From the NCBI GenBank assembly GCA_905478665.1, contig CAJQJL010000072.1, positions 1 through 49,419 on the forward strand: DNA of 49,419 nt. The letters run 5' to 3'. Position numbers and translations under genes: made by a program. The notes under the pieces are model-generated. The model was not told the DNA's origin. It saw nothing but the letters and a program-made list of their open reading frames with translations, and did not search any database. Source of the stretch: an uncultured Flavobacteriales bacterium. GTDB taxonomy: Bacteria; Bacteroidota; Bacteroidia; Flavobacteriales_D; Crocinitomicaceae. Shown here piece by piece: positions 19,901 through 29,046 of this stretch. Positions within the stretch are counted from its first letter, which is position 1; the number at the start of each line of letters is the position of its first letter.

Positions 19901-21146
19901 GGTCTGCACATGCCGACAACTGCGATGTGGTGAAATTGGCAACTGGCGGACAGTCATCAATGACAATCATGTCCGTTTCGACCAGAACTCCATCTCCAGC
20001 ACAATTCGTTGCCGTTAAGGTTACCGTATACGTTCCGTTAGCGGTAAATTCCACTTGTGGATTTTGACTATTTGCATTCGTTCCATTTATGTAATTGAAT
20101 CCTCCTGGAGGTCCCGGCTTAGCAATATCCCATGTCCACCCAGAAATTGCACATGTTCCTGTCAACAAACTCGCGCAATTCGTGTAATATCCACTCCCCG
20201 TCGTGCTCTGGTCTGTGAACGTAAACTCATCCCCTTTGCATCCTGTCGATTGACTTACATAGAAATCTGCCGTTGGAACATCACATGCAGTAACGATAAG
20301 ATTATCAACGTTGAAACTCGCTCCTAATGCATAATCACCTGTATCATTGATGTCACCGTCATCATACCAGCGAAAGGCCAAACGAATATCGTTTTGGTTA
20401 TTGGCATTTGCTGGAAATTCAAATGACCTTCTAAACCAATTATTACATGTTCCAGCTAGAAAGGGAGAACAACTACTTAAATTATCCTCAAGTATCTCCC
20501 ACGTTACTCCCGCGTCTACACTGTACAAAATTGTTCCATGTGATTTTATCCCGTCAGAATCTCCACCGAGAAAGAAGTCAGCGGTCAGTACCAAATTACA
20601 GGAACCTGTTGCATCAATATTATTGTTTAAATAGGCTATTTGTTCAGTTTGGGTTTGCACATCTCCGTTATCTGGATCAGAAATACAATTCCAATCGTCA
20701 GATTGCGCTGTTCCTCCATAAAGTAGAGTAGCACACGTCGCATAAGCTGTTATATGAAGACTTTGATTTGGTCCTGGCGCTGCTCCGTTAATAAATGGAT
20801 TTGGAAGATTACTTGGAGCCACACAAGCATAATGCCTTCCTCTTACCAGTTGTCCTTGACCTGTTATTGAAGTTCCAATGACAATATCAGCATCCAGTTC
20901 GGGTGTGTTACGATCATTAATTACAAAATTATCGTGAGCTACTGCCGCATTGACGCCATAGGTCAAACCAACAATTCCTGCTGGCGTAGGATTCGTCAAA
21001 GATCCTGGAGCATTCTCTAGCGTCCAACGACCACCACCTCCATCATCAAAATCTTCGATCCAGATAGCGCTTTGTCCAAATGCTTGTTGCATGTTAAAAA
21101 CACAAATGAAAATCAGAAGAACAATGTTGTAGTTTCGTAGGAACAT
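16906..21146 (-). CDS. Very large secreted multidomain protein, T9SS type A sorting domain disrupted by frameshift
   Basis: Signal peptide (1-25), a jelly-roll-like module (27-285), two PKD domains (about 290-495), a second jelly-roll-like module (507-715), a TWEGDVSSVWSLAGNWSSN-type module, then long beta-rich sequence. The open frame reaches the sorting signal YPNPSNG (1336-1342), then runs into nonsense and stops at 17058. One base back, 17110-16906 encodes the missing tail: VFSQISGIGTVNILDMTGK, LPGVYFISIEVGSE and VLKFTIIQ before TGA at 16908-16906. This is a normal type A sorting domain, so one base is missing near 17109-17114. As written, the protein could not be sorted by T9SS. Confidence 0.85.
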
Positions 21147-21153
21147 GAGTAGT

Positions 21154-21161
21154 CAAAATTA
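21154..21161 (-). promoter_or_regulatory. -7 promoter box TAATTTTG, near-leaderless
   Basis: Exact TAnnTTTG on the minus strand ending 7 bases before the ATG of the large PKD-domain gene at 21146. Confidence 0.5.
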
Positions 21162-21347
21162 GCCTTGCACAATTTAAGGAAAAGTGAGAAACTACCCTAA
21201 AAATTAACTGTTTAATAATCAATACTTGCGTATTCATTCTGTTAAAAAATTGTCCTCTATTTTGAAATCATCCTCTCTGCAAATTGAAACAAGTGGAATA
21301 ACGCAATTAACTAATCACTACCTTTAAGCTTTGAAAAATTGAACCCC

Positions 21348-22925
21348 ATGAAAAATCTATATGCGATTCTACTAATTACACAAATGTGTTTGGTTGGAAC
21401 TCTTGCACATTCTCAAAAACTAAATGCAGCTTACATTGATTCACTTGTAACTAGCTCGATGGAACTAATGCCGCAAGCTGGTGTTGCGATTGCCGTCATT
21501 CAAGACGGAAAAGTGATCCACTCAAAAGGCTACGGAATCACATCAATGAAAACGAAAGAGCAGGTAGACAAAAACACTTTGTTCTCTATTGCTTCCAACA
21601 GTAAAGCATTTACCACTACGGCCTTAGGAATGCTTGTAGATGAGGGGAAAATGAAATGGACGGATAAGGTGATTGACTACATTCCTGAGTTCAAAATGTA
21701 TGAATCTTATGTCACCGAGAATTTTACCATTCTAGATTTGGTAACGCATAGAAGTGGACTTGGATTAGGAGCTGGAGACCTTATGTTTATTCCTGACGGT
21801 TCAGATTTCACAATTGAAGATGTTGTAACTAGCTTCCAACATCAAAAACCTGTATCTGCATTCCGAACCAAGTACGATTACGACAATCTACTCTATATCA
21901 CAGCAGGAGAAGTAATCTCGCGCATCTCAGGAATGACATGGGATACATTTGTTGAACAACGAATTATGAATCCTTTGGGTATGGATCGTTCTGCTGGGTA
22001 TTTCGAAAATTTGAAAACTTCAAAAAACATCGCTGTCCCACACTCCAGTGAAAACGAAAAACTAAGTATCCTTAACACTTACGAAGACCCGCACAAACTC
22101 TTCGGCGCAGCTGGAGGGATCTATTCAAGTGTTCATGACCTCAGCAAATGGATGTTGATGCATTTGAACAAAGGTAAATACGGTGAGGATCAAGAATTGA
22201 TATCTGAGAAAAATCACAGCGAACTCTGGAAGGCACAGACGAACATGTATTTTAACGCGACTCCTGAAGATGCATACAGAACACATTACAAAGCGTATGG
22301 GCTTGGATGGGTGCTCACCGACCAAAATGGATATACAATTGTGAGTCACACAGGTGGAATGCCAGGAATGTTATCGCAAGTATTGCTAATTCCTGAATTG
22401 AATGCTGGCGTTGTCGTTCTGACTAATGCTGCTCCAGGCGGTTACAGTTACTATGCCTTGGCGCATACAATCAAAGATGTGTTTATTGGAGCCGAAAATA
22501 GAGACTGGGTAGGTGATGCGAAAAAATGGATCGAGGAAGGCGAATCTGAGGCAAATGAAGTAGTGAGTGAAGTTTGGGAAACAGTGAAGAAATCTAAATC
22601 AACGAAGATTCAACTTGCTGACTACGCAGGCGTTTATCACGACAATTGGTTTGGTGATGTAAAAATCGAGGATCGCGACGGGAAACTTTGGTTTACATCA
22701 AAGCGATCGCCTAAACTGAATGGTGAAATGTTCTTTTATCAAGCGACGACTTTTGCTGTTAAATGGGAGTATGAAGAAATGGATTGCGACGCATTCGCAA
22801 TTTTCTCGCTTGATGAGCATGGAAAAGCGCAAAGCATTAAGATGAAAGGAATTTCGCCAGCAATAGATTTCAGTTTTGACTTTCAAGATCTTGACCTTCA
22901 GCGTGTGGAGGAAAAGAAGAATTAA
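21348..22925 (+). CDS. Serine hydrolase of the class C beta-lactamase/penicillin-binding family
   Basis: 525 residues. Signal peptide (about 1-22, LAHSQ). Catalytic motifs: S83-N-S-K86 (SxxK), Y178-D-N180 (YxN) and H334-T-G (KTG-like). A C-terminal lipocalin-like DUF3471-type domain follows (YAGVYHDNWFGDVKIEDRDGKLWF). Such proteins act as peptidases or esterases in the periplasm; beta-lactam resistance should not be assumed. ATG at 21348 is chosen; a TTG 9 bases upstream only adds three residues. The cupin gene follows 14 bases downstream and may share its transcript. Confidence 0.9.
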   Translation: MKNLYAILLITQMCLVGTLAHSQKLNAAYIDSLVTSSMELMPQAGVAIAVIQDGKVIHSKGYGITSMKTKEQVDKNTLFSIASNSKAFTTTALGMLVDEGKMKWTDKVIDYIPEFKMYESYVTENFTILDLVTHRSGLGLGAGDLMFIPDGSDFTIEDVVTSFQHQKPVSAFRTKYDYDNLLYITAGEVISRISGMTWDTFVEQRIMNPLGMDRSAGYFENLKTSKNIAVPHSSENEKLSILNTYEDPHKLFGAAGGIYSSVHDLSKWMLMHLNKGKYGEDQELISEKNHSELWKAQTNMYFNATPEDAYRTHYKAYGLGWVLTDQNGYTIVSHTGGMPGMLSQVLLIPELNAGVVVLTNAAPGGYSYYALAHTIKDVFIGAENRDWVGDAKKWIEEGESEANEVVSEVWETVKKSKSTKIQLADYAGVYHDNWFGDVKIEDRDGKLWFTSKRSPKLNGEMFFYQATTFAVKWEYEEMDCDAFAIFSLDEHGKAQSIKMKGISPAIDFSFDFQDLDLQRVEEKKN

Positions 22926-22939
22926 ACCACATTCTCACT

Positions 22940-23443
22940 ATGCTAACAGCAGAAGAAATCATACAAAAACTAAACCTTCAAGAACATCCAGAGGGAGGCT
23001 ATTTCAAGGAAACATATCGAAGCACAGGTGAAATTTCGCAGGATAATCTAGAAGATGGATATACTGGAATACGAAACTATTCTACTGCTATCTACTTCTT
23101 ATTGACTTCAGACAATTTCTCCGCTTTTCACCGAGTTCGACAGGATGAATTCTGGCACTTTCATACGGGCTCACCACTTGAGTTGCATATGATTTCAGAA
23201 GCGGGAAAATGTTCAAGTGTGATCATTGGAAATGACCTCGAAAAGGATGAAACTCCACAATTCGTTGTTCCAGGTGGTCATTGGTTTGCCGCCGCCGTAG
23301 TTGATAAGGATTCGTATTCATTGGTAAGTTGCACCGTTTCTCCTGGTTTTGATTTCGATGACTTCGAACTAGCCCAAAGAGATCAGCTCATTAAGCACCA
23401 TCCAGAACATAAAGAAATGATTGAGCGATTTACTCGAATTTAA
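22940..23443 (+). CDS. Cupin family protein (DUF985)
   Basis: 167 residues. Recognised from HPEGGYFKETYRS, STAIYFLLTSDNFSAFHRV, DEFWHFHTGSPLELHMI, FVVPGGHWFAA and SLVSCTVSPGFDFDDFEL, the diagnostic blocks of cupin_5 (DUF985). His residues in the HFH and GGHW motifs probably bind a metal. Cytoplasmic, no signal peptide. The catalytic role of the family is not established. Likely second gene in the serine hydrolase transcript. Confidence 0.88.
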   Translation: MLTAEEIIQKLNLQEHPEGGYFKETYRSTGEISQDNLEDGYTGIRNYSTAIYFLLTSDNFSAFHRVRQDEFWHFHTGSPLELHMISEAGKCSSVIIGNDLEKDETPQFVVPGGHWFAAAVVDKDSYSLVSCTVSPGFDFDDFELAQRDQLIKHHPEHKEMIERFTRI

Positions 23444-23531
23444 CGGAATCACCTCTTTACCAAGTCCTAACCTGAGGATTTAATCACTATTTAGTAACAA
23501 TTCGATAACAGCGACCTACTCGCTTCTCCCC

Positions 23532-23539
23532 TATCTTTG
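23532..23539 (+). promoter_or_regulatory. -7 promoter box TATCTTTG
   Basis: Exact TAnnTTTG, 25 bases before the start of the 65-residue protein. Confidence 0.55.
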
Positions 23540-23564
23540 CACTAATAATAAATTAGTCAATCAG

Positions 23565-23762
23565 ATGAACGCAAATCAAAATTCAGGTATCCTTTCAATC
23601 GAAGATCTAAATCGATATGTTGAAAAGGGAAATGAAGCTATTGAAGGTGGAAATGTTGATGAGTGTATCAAGTGGTACACATTGGGATTGTCGAAAGCTC
23701 GTGCACTAAAAAACAGTGTAAAGGCAAGAGAATTTTCTCATTTACTCATTACGCTTTTATAA
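23565..23762 (+). CDS. Small helical protein, TPR-like
   Basis: 65 residues, no signal peptide. The sequence YVEKGNEAIEGGNVDECIKWYTLGLSKARALKN resembles a TPR helix pair, too short for a full TPR array. The consensus -7 box placed 25 bases upstream supports that it is a real gene. It may be a stand-alone small protein or the remnant of a longer one; nothing in-frame continues after the stop. Confidence 0.55.
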   Translation: MNANQNSGILSIEDLNRYVEKGNEAIEGGNVDECIKWYTLGLSKARALKNSVKAREFSHLLITLL

Positions 23763-23805
23763 GCATTCTCTTCTTCAGAACGTAACTGGCACAATTCGTG
23801 ATTAC

Positions 23806-23831
23806 ATTTCTTCGTTAATTATTGAAGAATG
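23806..23831 (+). promoter_or_regulatory. Hairpin over the start codon of the 134-residue lipoprotein
   Basis: CATTTCTTC (23806-23814) can pair with GAAGAATG (23824-23831) with one bulged T; the ATG at 23829 is the last three bases of the stem. If it forms, it would mask the start codon. Confidence 0.35.
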
Positions 23832-24233
23832 TATAAAGTGATTTCCATATTGGTATTGATTAGTGTGATAGCATCTTGCAAGGCACTTTTTTCAAAAAAG
23901 ATAACTCCAGAGGAGCTTGTTGGTCAATACAAACATATATCTAGTCAAAAAGGGATTGATATTCCAGACTTTGTGGAAACCAATACAATTACCTTAAACA
24001 AGGACTACACATGTAAATTCGAGACTACAGGTAGTTATTCTCAATCAGGAACGAACGAGGGAACATGGAGTGTATCCAATGACACGCTTACAATGAACAT
24101 TAGCACCCAATATGATCCTGTCAACCAAAAATATTCATCGGTAAGCTCAGTTCTTCACTATCGGATTCGGTCAGGTAAATTGCAATTCCTTCCTTACAAT
24201 GCTTCGAATCATGATTATCTCAAAGTTGAATAG
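23829..24233 (+). CDS. Lipoprotein of unknown function
   Basis: 134 residues with a good lipoprotein signal: MYKVISILVLISVIASC, lipobox I-A-S-C, Cys17. The mature part is beta-rich (TNTITLNKDYTCKFETTGSY, EGTWSVSNDTLTM), like small lipocalin-type proteins in which a GTW motif is common. Function unknown. It is convergent with the next gene, 3 bases away. Confidence 0.7.
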   Translation: MYKVISILVLISVIASCKALFSKKITPEELVGQYKHISSQKGIDIPDFVETNTITLNKDYTCKFETTGSYSQSGTNEGTWSVSNDTLTMNISTQYDPVNQKYSSVSSVLHYRIRSGKLQFLPYNASNHDYLKVE

Positions 24234-24236
24234 ACA

Positions 24237-25577
24237 TCAACCTTCTTTGCAGTGATCGGGATAGCTTGCGAACTCCAAATCTTCTGGATATTTATTCTTC
24301 CATTTTTTTAGTTGACTGCACTCAACAAATTTTTCCACTGCACTGAAATACAAGCTTCTGTAGTAGTCTGGAATTCTATCAAACAGCAACGGCGTTTGCT
24401 TCTTAACAAAGCTCTTTTGGTAAGGCGTAAATGATTCGTAATTGTCATACACTGTTTCTAAAAAGTCAGAAAACCAATAGTCATCGTTATTCTTACCAAA
24501 AGAATCCTCTAAAAAGCGATAGGTGGTGGAGGTATCTCCAGAAGCAATGAGCACTTTTAAACATGCGGCTGGTTCTCTGTTGTGATCTGAATTACCTGTT
24601 CTTACAAATTTGGAAAATCCTCTCTCTGCTTCCGCAACAACAGCATTACGCAACTCAGGTTTCAATTTGTTTTTCTTTGCCGTCATTCGCTCAACCAATA
24701 ATTCTGTCATTTCCGTTTCCATACTTCCGCCCCAACTTGAAGCTAAAGTAGAATCGATCAAATAATTCGCCTCTGGGACATTCATAACTCGCAGTAAATG
24801 AATCGCATCCTCCATTTCGCGATCGTTATTCGTGTATGTCATAATCTTTGAGCACCGATCAAGCGCATACTGTTTCCATGTTCCATTCTGTGAATATTTT
24901 GCCACACGATTATCCGTAAAAAAATCGTCCACTAAACTACACGATGGCCATTGTGCTAAAAACATTCGTTGTGAAGTGTCCGATTTCTTCAACGACCCCA
25001 TAAACTCATGAAGCGTTTGGGAATTCATAAAGGAAAATGTACAGTTGTCCTGAATTTCAGTTAACATTAATTCTTCGGGGCTAGGATATGAATTTAGGTC
25101 CAAATCAGACCAATTGTCGAGCTTATTCACATCGAAAAGTTCATTCTGAATTCCCAATTCCAATACTTTCCCCTTGTAGAAGTGAACGACATCCACAACT
25201 TTATCATCAACACCCAGTCCAAGATGATTTAAATCTTTTGAAAAATCTACTTTCACCCGTTTAAGCTCAGCTATTAAATCAACATTGTCGGGATCTGCAA
25301 TGGACTCAGAATAAAACTGACTGCCGCTATAACCTTTTGTGCGAATATCGAAACTCACACCGTAGGTATGCGTGACAGATCTTCTAAAAATATTATCTCC
25401 AATTCGCTTTGAATTTCGATAGTCAACCAAACGGGCGGTTACCAGAACAGCATGCCCCTGAACTTGAATCGTCTTGCTCTCCGAGTCCATCGTAGAAGAG
25501 GTTGTACAGCCGTTTTGACATGCCGTAAGAAAGAAGCATAAGCTGAGTAGTAAGCGCGATTTTAATTTCAGTAGCAT
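24237..25577 (-). CDS. Large lipoprotein of unknown function
   Basis: 446 residues. Signal ends in lipobox L-T-A-C (Cys20), so it should be membrane-anchored. The first half is mixed strand/helix; the second half (from about 190) is mostly helical with short paired helices, suggestive of a HEAT-like or TPR-like superhelix (LVERMTAKKNKLKPELRNAVVAEAERGF). No catalytic motif or family recognised. It stands alone, and the 320 bases upstream contain no gene. Confidence 0.65.
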   Translation of the reverse strand: MLLKLKSRLLLSLCFFLTACQNGCTTSSTMDSESKTIQVQGHAVLVTARLVDYRNSKRIGDNIFRRSVTHTYGVSFDIRTKGYSGSQFYSESIADPDNVDLIAELKRVKVDFSKDLNHLGLGVDDKVVDVVHFYKGKVLELGIQNELFDVNKLDNWSDLDLNSYPSPEELMLTEIQDNCTFSFMNSQTLHEFMGSLKKSDTSQRMFLAQWPSCSLVDDFFTDNRVAKYSQNGTWKQYALDRCSKIMTYTNNDREMEDAIHLLRVMNVPEANYLIDSTLASSWGGSMETEMTELLVERMTAKKNKLKPELRNAVVAEAERGFSKFVRTGNSDHNREPAACLKVLIASGDTSTTYRFLEDSFGKNNDDYWFSDFLETVYDNYESFTPYQKSFVKKQTPLLFDRIPDYYRSLYFSAVEKFVECSQLKKWKNKYPEDLEFASYPDHCKEG

Positions 25578-25876
25578 AGGAAATCTTGAATAGGTCGAAT
25601 TAAATATAAGAAGAAAAAAGTGATACCTATAAGGACACTAGGCGATTATCAGACAACTCCGTATGTGGATAAAAATATTTTAAAATTGTTAATAAGAATT
25701 ATAGCTCAGTACTAAAAGGGGTTTCGAGAGCGCTTGCACAACTCAACTCTCAACTGTCTGATTATAAAATTGGTAAATCAATAATGATGTCATAAATTTA
25801 CGCAACCAAAAAACACTCATTCACAGGGTTGAAGAATCTTGAACACTTCGGTCGGCATTTTTCTTGTACCTTTTTT
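25578..25876. other. Gene-free interval
   Basis: About 300 bases between a minus-strand lipoprotein and a plus-strand esterase. I see no ORF or RNA gene. It contains GTTTCGAGAGCGCTTGC (25721-25737), related to the TTCGAGAG element seen in two other intergenic regions, and ends at the esterase promoter. Confidence 0.6.
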
Positions 25877-25884
25877 TATGTTTG
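25877..25884 (+). promoter_or_regulatory. -7 promoter box TATGTTTG
   Basis: Exact TAnnTTTG, 13 bases before the esterase ATG, following a T-rich tract. Confidence 0.55.
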
Positions 25885-25897
25885 GAATAATTAAAAA

Positions 25898-27580
25898 ATG
25901 AAAGGACTTTTAATCATTGTTCATGTACTATTTACGTATACGGTTTTTGCGCAGATAAACTTTACGTCAATCCCACAGGACAAGCAGCTTATAGGAAGAG
26001 ATCTTATAACAAATAAAGGAACAGTGCTCTTTGAAGGTGAAGTTGATTATTCACTTTCTCCGTACGATCTTATTCGCGTAATTACTTATCGGAATGACGT
26101 ACCCTTCAACATCACTGAGCAACCTTTAGTCTATCTCGGACAGACAGCCAACTTTAGTATTTCCGTTGAAATAAAGGCTGAATTAGCGAATTATCGTTTC
26201 GAAGTATCAGGAATAGAAGGTACCACTGAATCTTTGGAAGAAACAATAGAAGATGTTGTTGCTGGTGACGCTTACTTGATTTCTGGACAATCCAATGCTG
26301 AAGCAAAAATGCGGTTTGGAAGTGCAGCCCAAGAAGAAAGTGAATTTATTCGTGTTTACGCCAGTGGAATACCAATTGAGTCCAACTTGGTCAACAACGA
26401 CAATTGGTATGTTGGGCAAGGTGATGGAAGTCGATTCTCAGATGGTAACACGGGACAATGGGGACTCTACCTAGCTCGCCAAATTGTAGACAAACACCAA
26501 ATACCCGTAGCCATTTTTAATGGTGCACATGGCGGTAAAGATCTTTCGTTTTTTCAAGCTCCTATTGATTACCTGAACAGCCTCAATTCTAACTATGGAC
26601 GCACATTCTACCGAATAAAGAAGGCAGGGTTACAAGAAAACATTCGTGCTGTATTCTGGTCACAGGGAGAACGGAATGCTTTGCCAAGTATCGCCAGTAC
26701 TAAAGAGGAATATATGGATCAATTTCTATCCTTGAAAAATTCGTGGTACTACGACTATCCCAATATTGAGCACTTCTACCTATTTCAAACTAGAAATGGA
26801 TGCGCAAGACCAATTGAAAATGTCATGCAGATAAAAGAAGCGCAGCGCCAACTTGCTTTTGACGACAAAAGAACACATTGTATCCCTACCGCTAACTTGC
26901 AACATTTCTCTGACGATTGCCATTTCGATTATGTAAACGGATACCAAGATTTTGGCAAACGTCTTTATGACTTAGTAGATCGAGACATATACGCTTCTGA
27001 TGCCGATCGTGATATTGAAGCACCAATGATTACGGATGCATATCTCATTGACCCATTGAAATTGGCACTTGAAACGGATGCAAGAACCTTAACGCTCAGC
27101 GGTCCAATGTCCGATTTTGAAATCGAGAATAACAACAGTGCAGAAATTACAGAGGTGATCATTTCAGGAAACACGATTATCCTCTCACTTTCAGGTAGCA
27201 TTGAAGACGACGCTACGATCTCATACTTTGCACAAGAATCGGGTGAGGAAGGAACATTCATAGAGAACAGTAATGGAATTGAACTTCTTTGTTTTCATCA
27301 ATACCCAATTAGAACCACTCTCTCAAGTGCACCCAAGAATATTGCTGCAAGCATAAGTACGTATCCAAATCCAGCTTCTACAAAGTTGAACATTTTGGGC
27401 TTGGAAAAATTGAAAGGAAATGTTCACATAGAACTTCAAACTCTTACAGGAGAAGTTCTAGTATTTGATCAGGAGTTGTCAAAGGAAATAGATGTCTCTA
27501 CGCTTCCTCCTGGGATGTATGTGTTACGAGTATATCATGCAACTGGGATCTCCGTACAACGTATTTCAATAAAGCAATAA
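25898..27580 (+). CDS. Secreted SGNH-type esterase (sialate O-acetylesterase-like) with T9SS type A sorting domain
   Basis: 560 residues. Signal peptide (1-18, YTVFAQ), a short beta domain, then an SGNH-like hydrolase: YLISGQSNAEAKM gives the Gly-Gln-Ser-Asn block with nucleophile Ser near 134, NGAHGGKDLSFF, WSQGERNA (about 253-260), and HFSDDCHFDYVNGY carries the probable catalytic Asp/His. A beta domain follows, then the sorting tail TYPNPASTKLNILGL ... STLPPGMYVLRVYH. Predicted to de-O-acetylate sialic acid or another sugar outside the cell; substrate is inferred only from the family. Single-gene unit convergent with the methyltransferase. Confidence 0.85.
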   Translation: MKGLLIIVHVLFTYTVFAQINFTSIPQDKQLIGRDLITNKGTVLFEGEVDYSLSPYDLIRVITYRNDVPFNITEQPLVYLGQTANFSISVEIKAELANYRFEVSGIEGTTESLEETIEDVVAGDAYLISGQSNAEAKMRFGSAAQEESEFIRVYASGIPIESNLVNNDNWYVGQGDGSRFSDGNTGQWGLYLARQIVDKHQIPVAIFNGAHGGKDLSFFQAPIDYLNSLNSNYGRTFYRIKKAGLQENIRAVFWSQGERNALPSIASTKEEYMDQFLSLKNSWYYDYPNIEHFYLFQTRNGCARPIENVMQIKEAQRQLAFDDKRTHCIPTANLQHFSDDCHFDYVNGYQDFGKRLYDLVDRDIYASDADRDIEAPMITDAYLIDPLKLALETDARTLTLSGPMSDFEIENNNSAEITEVIISGNTIILSLSGSIEDDATISYFAQESGEEGTFIENSNGIELLCFHQYPIRTTLSSAPKNIAASISTYPNPASTKLNILGLEKLKGNVHIELQTLTGEVLVFDQELSKEIDVSTLPPGMYVLRVYHATGISVQRISIKQ

Positions 27581-27644
27581 GCACTACATCTAAGTGACGT
27601 CTAGTCGATAGAACTGTATAACTTGACGATGGTTACACGTCGAT

Positions 27645-28808
27645 TTAGTCTTGCTGAAACTTAGCTTTTTTTGACCCTTCATAAATACTGTACTTTCTAA
27701 AAGAACATTCCAAATCTCCGTTGTACAGTTTGATTTTTCGATCAGGTCGTAGACCAAGACATTTGAATGCTTCCAAATTAGATGAGATCATCCAACAATC
27801 AAATCCAGTCATTTCAGTTTTCATCCAATCACCGATTTCTTCGTACAGTTCGTCAATCTCATCACCCATTCGTTCTCCATATGGAGGATTAGAGATCATA
27901 ACGCCTGGTCCACCTGGGTTTTTCACTTCGCTTAAAGCGTCGACACTTGTTTTAACGAATCGTCCAATGGGTAATCGTCGCAAATTACGTCTTGCCTTAG
28001 TTACCATTTCTGCACTGATGTCGGAACCAATAATTTCACAAGGAAGTTCAGTAACTCTTTTGGGAATATCATCTTGAATTTTATCCCAAATCTCTTCATC
28101 AAAATTTGCAAAGTTCTTAAATGCGAAGTGCTGTCGCTCAATTTGAGCTGGAATTCCCGCAGCCATGAGTGCCGCCTCAATTAATAATGTTCCCGAACCA
28201 CAAAAAGGGTCAATGAATGTAGACTTGCGATCCCATCCAGACAAACGAATCAAACCAGCTGCAACAGCTTCGTTCAATGGTGCTTCTCCAACTCCCTCTC
28301 TATATCCTCGCTTGAATAGTGGCGTACCACTTGTATTCAATGAAATTGTCACTTCCTTATGCTTAATGTAGACATCGAACACAACTTGTGGAGATTTAAC
28401 ATTTACATTCGGACGATCGTCTTCCTTTTTTCGGAAAGTATCTACAATTGCATCTTTAACTACTAAAAAAGGATATCCTGTGTGTCTAAATAAATCTGAA
28501 AACACAGCTCCTCTCACAGCAAATGTCTTATCGAGTGTGAAATACTTCGTCCAATCAATTCTAAGTGATTTCTTGTATAGATCATCCTCATGATTGATTC
28601 GAAAAGATTCAACCTGCACAAGTACTGAAACTGCGCAACGCAAGTGAAAATTTAAGTAATAAACATCCTTCCATGTCCCCTCCAATTGTACCGCACGATT
28701 AAGGGCTGTACTTTTTGGATAACCCAATTCGGCTAACTCCTCCATTAACACTTGCTCCAACCCAAAAAAGGTTTTAACTGTTATCGTAAGTAATTTATCA
28801 CTTTGCAT
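27645..28808 (-). CDS. THUMP-domain class I RNA methyltransferase (RlmL/Trm14-like)
   Basis: 387 residues. N-terminal THUMP region (about 5-155; ends with VFDVYIKHKEVTISLNTSG), then the catalytic domain: PLNEAVAAGLIRLSGW, motif I DPFCGSGT (200-207), GSDISAEMV and motif IV NPPY (307-310), typical of guanine N2 methyltransferases on RNA. It equals the first half of E. coli RlmL, so 23S rRNA m2G2445 is the likely target. Often mislabelled as a DNA adenine methylase because of NPPY. Promoter box at 28880-28873. Confidence 0.88.
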   Translation of the reverse strand: MQSDKLLTITVKTFFGLEQVLMEELAELGYPKSTALNRAVQLEGTWKDVYYLNFHLRCAVSVLVQVESFRINHEDDLYKKSLRIDWTKYFTLDKTFAVRGAVFSDLFRHTGYPFLVVKDAIVDTFRKKEDDRPNVNVKSPQVVFDVYIKHKEVTISLNTSGTPLFKRGYREGVGEAPLNEAVAAGLIRLSGWDRKSTFIDPFCGSGTLLIEAALMAAGIPAQIERQHFAFKNFANFDEEIWDKIQDDIPKRVTELPCEIIGSDISAEMVTKARRNLRRLPIGRFVKTSVDALSEVKNPGGPGVMISNPPYGERMGDEIDELYEEIGDWMKTEMTGFDCWMISSNLEAFKCLGLRPDRKIKLYNGDLECSFRKYSIYEGSKKAKFQQD

Positions 28809-28872
28809 ATCTCTTGCTTTTATTATCTCTATTTCTTCTCTCTCGTCTAACCAAACTACGCGTTCTGTAATT

Positions 28873-28880
28873 CAAAGTTA
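28873..28880 (-). promoter_or_regulatory. -7 promoter box TAACTTTG for the RNA methyltransferase
   Basis: Exact TAnnTTTG on the minus strand, 64 bases before the ATG and directly abutting the first 44-bp repeat. Confidence 0.45.
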
Positions 28881-28882
28881 CA

Positions 28883-29014
28883 GCTTACAGTTAGGTCACT
28901 TTCCGTTCCCAGGTTCAAAAGCTACCGCTTACAGTTAGGTCACTTTCCGTTCCCAGGTTCAAAAGCTACCGCTTACAGTTAGGTCACTTTCCGTTCCCAG
29001 GTTCAAAAGCTACC
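28883..29014. repeat. Three exact 44-bp tandem repeats
   Basis: Units start at 28883, 28927 and 28971 (GCTTACAGTTAGG...) and are identical. A decayed partial unit precedes them (TTCAAAGTTACAGC at 28871-28884 versus TTCAAAAGCTACCGC inside each unit), and only GCTT of a fourth unit follows. The array fills the space between two divergent promoters. Confidence 0.95.
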
Positions 29015-29023
29015 GCTTTTTCT

Positions 29024-29031
29024 TACTTTTG
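29024..29031 (+). promoter_or_regulatory. -7 promoter box TACTTTTG for the patatin gene
   Basis: Exact TAnnTTTG, 9 bases after the third 44-bp repeat and 15 bases before the TTG start. Its -33 region falls inside the last repeat. Confidence 0.55.
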
Positions 29032-29046
29032 TACAAAAGAACACAT

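Noticed and set aside
16165-21340. TTAAGCTTTGAAAAA present upstream of icmF and of the serine hydrolase
   Set aside because: A 15-base match between two AT-rich sites is expected about once by chance in a window this size, and the two copies are oriented differently to their genes.
21348-22925. Beta-lactam resistance gene
   Set aside because: The SxxK/YxN/HTG pattern with a DUF3471-like tail is that of the broad serine-hydrolase family; nothing shows beta-lactamase activity.
27645-28808. DNA adenine methylase suggested by NPPY
   Set aside because: The THUMP domain and overall match to the RlmL N-terminal half indicate an RNA guanine methyltransferase.
28883-29014. CRISPR array or tRNA (GGTTCAAA resembles a T-loop)
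   Set aside because: The 44-bp units are directly adjacent without spacers, and no cloverleaf can be built around the GGTTCAAA stretch.
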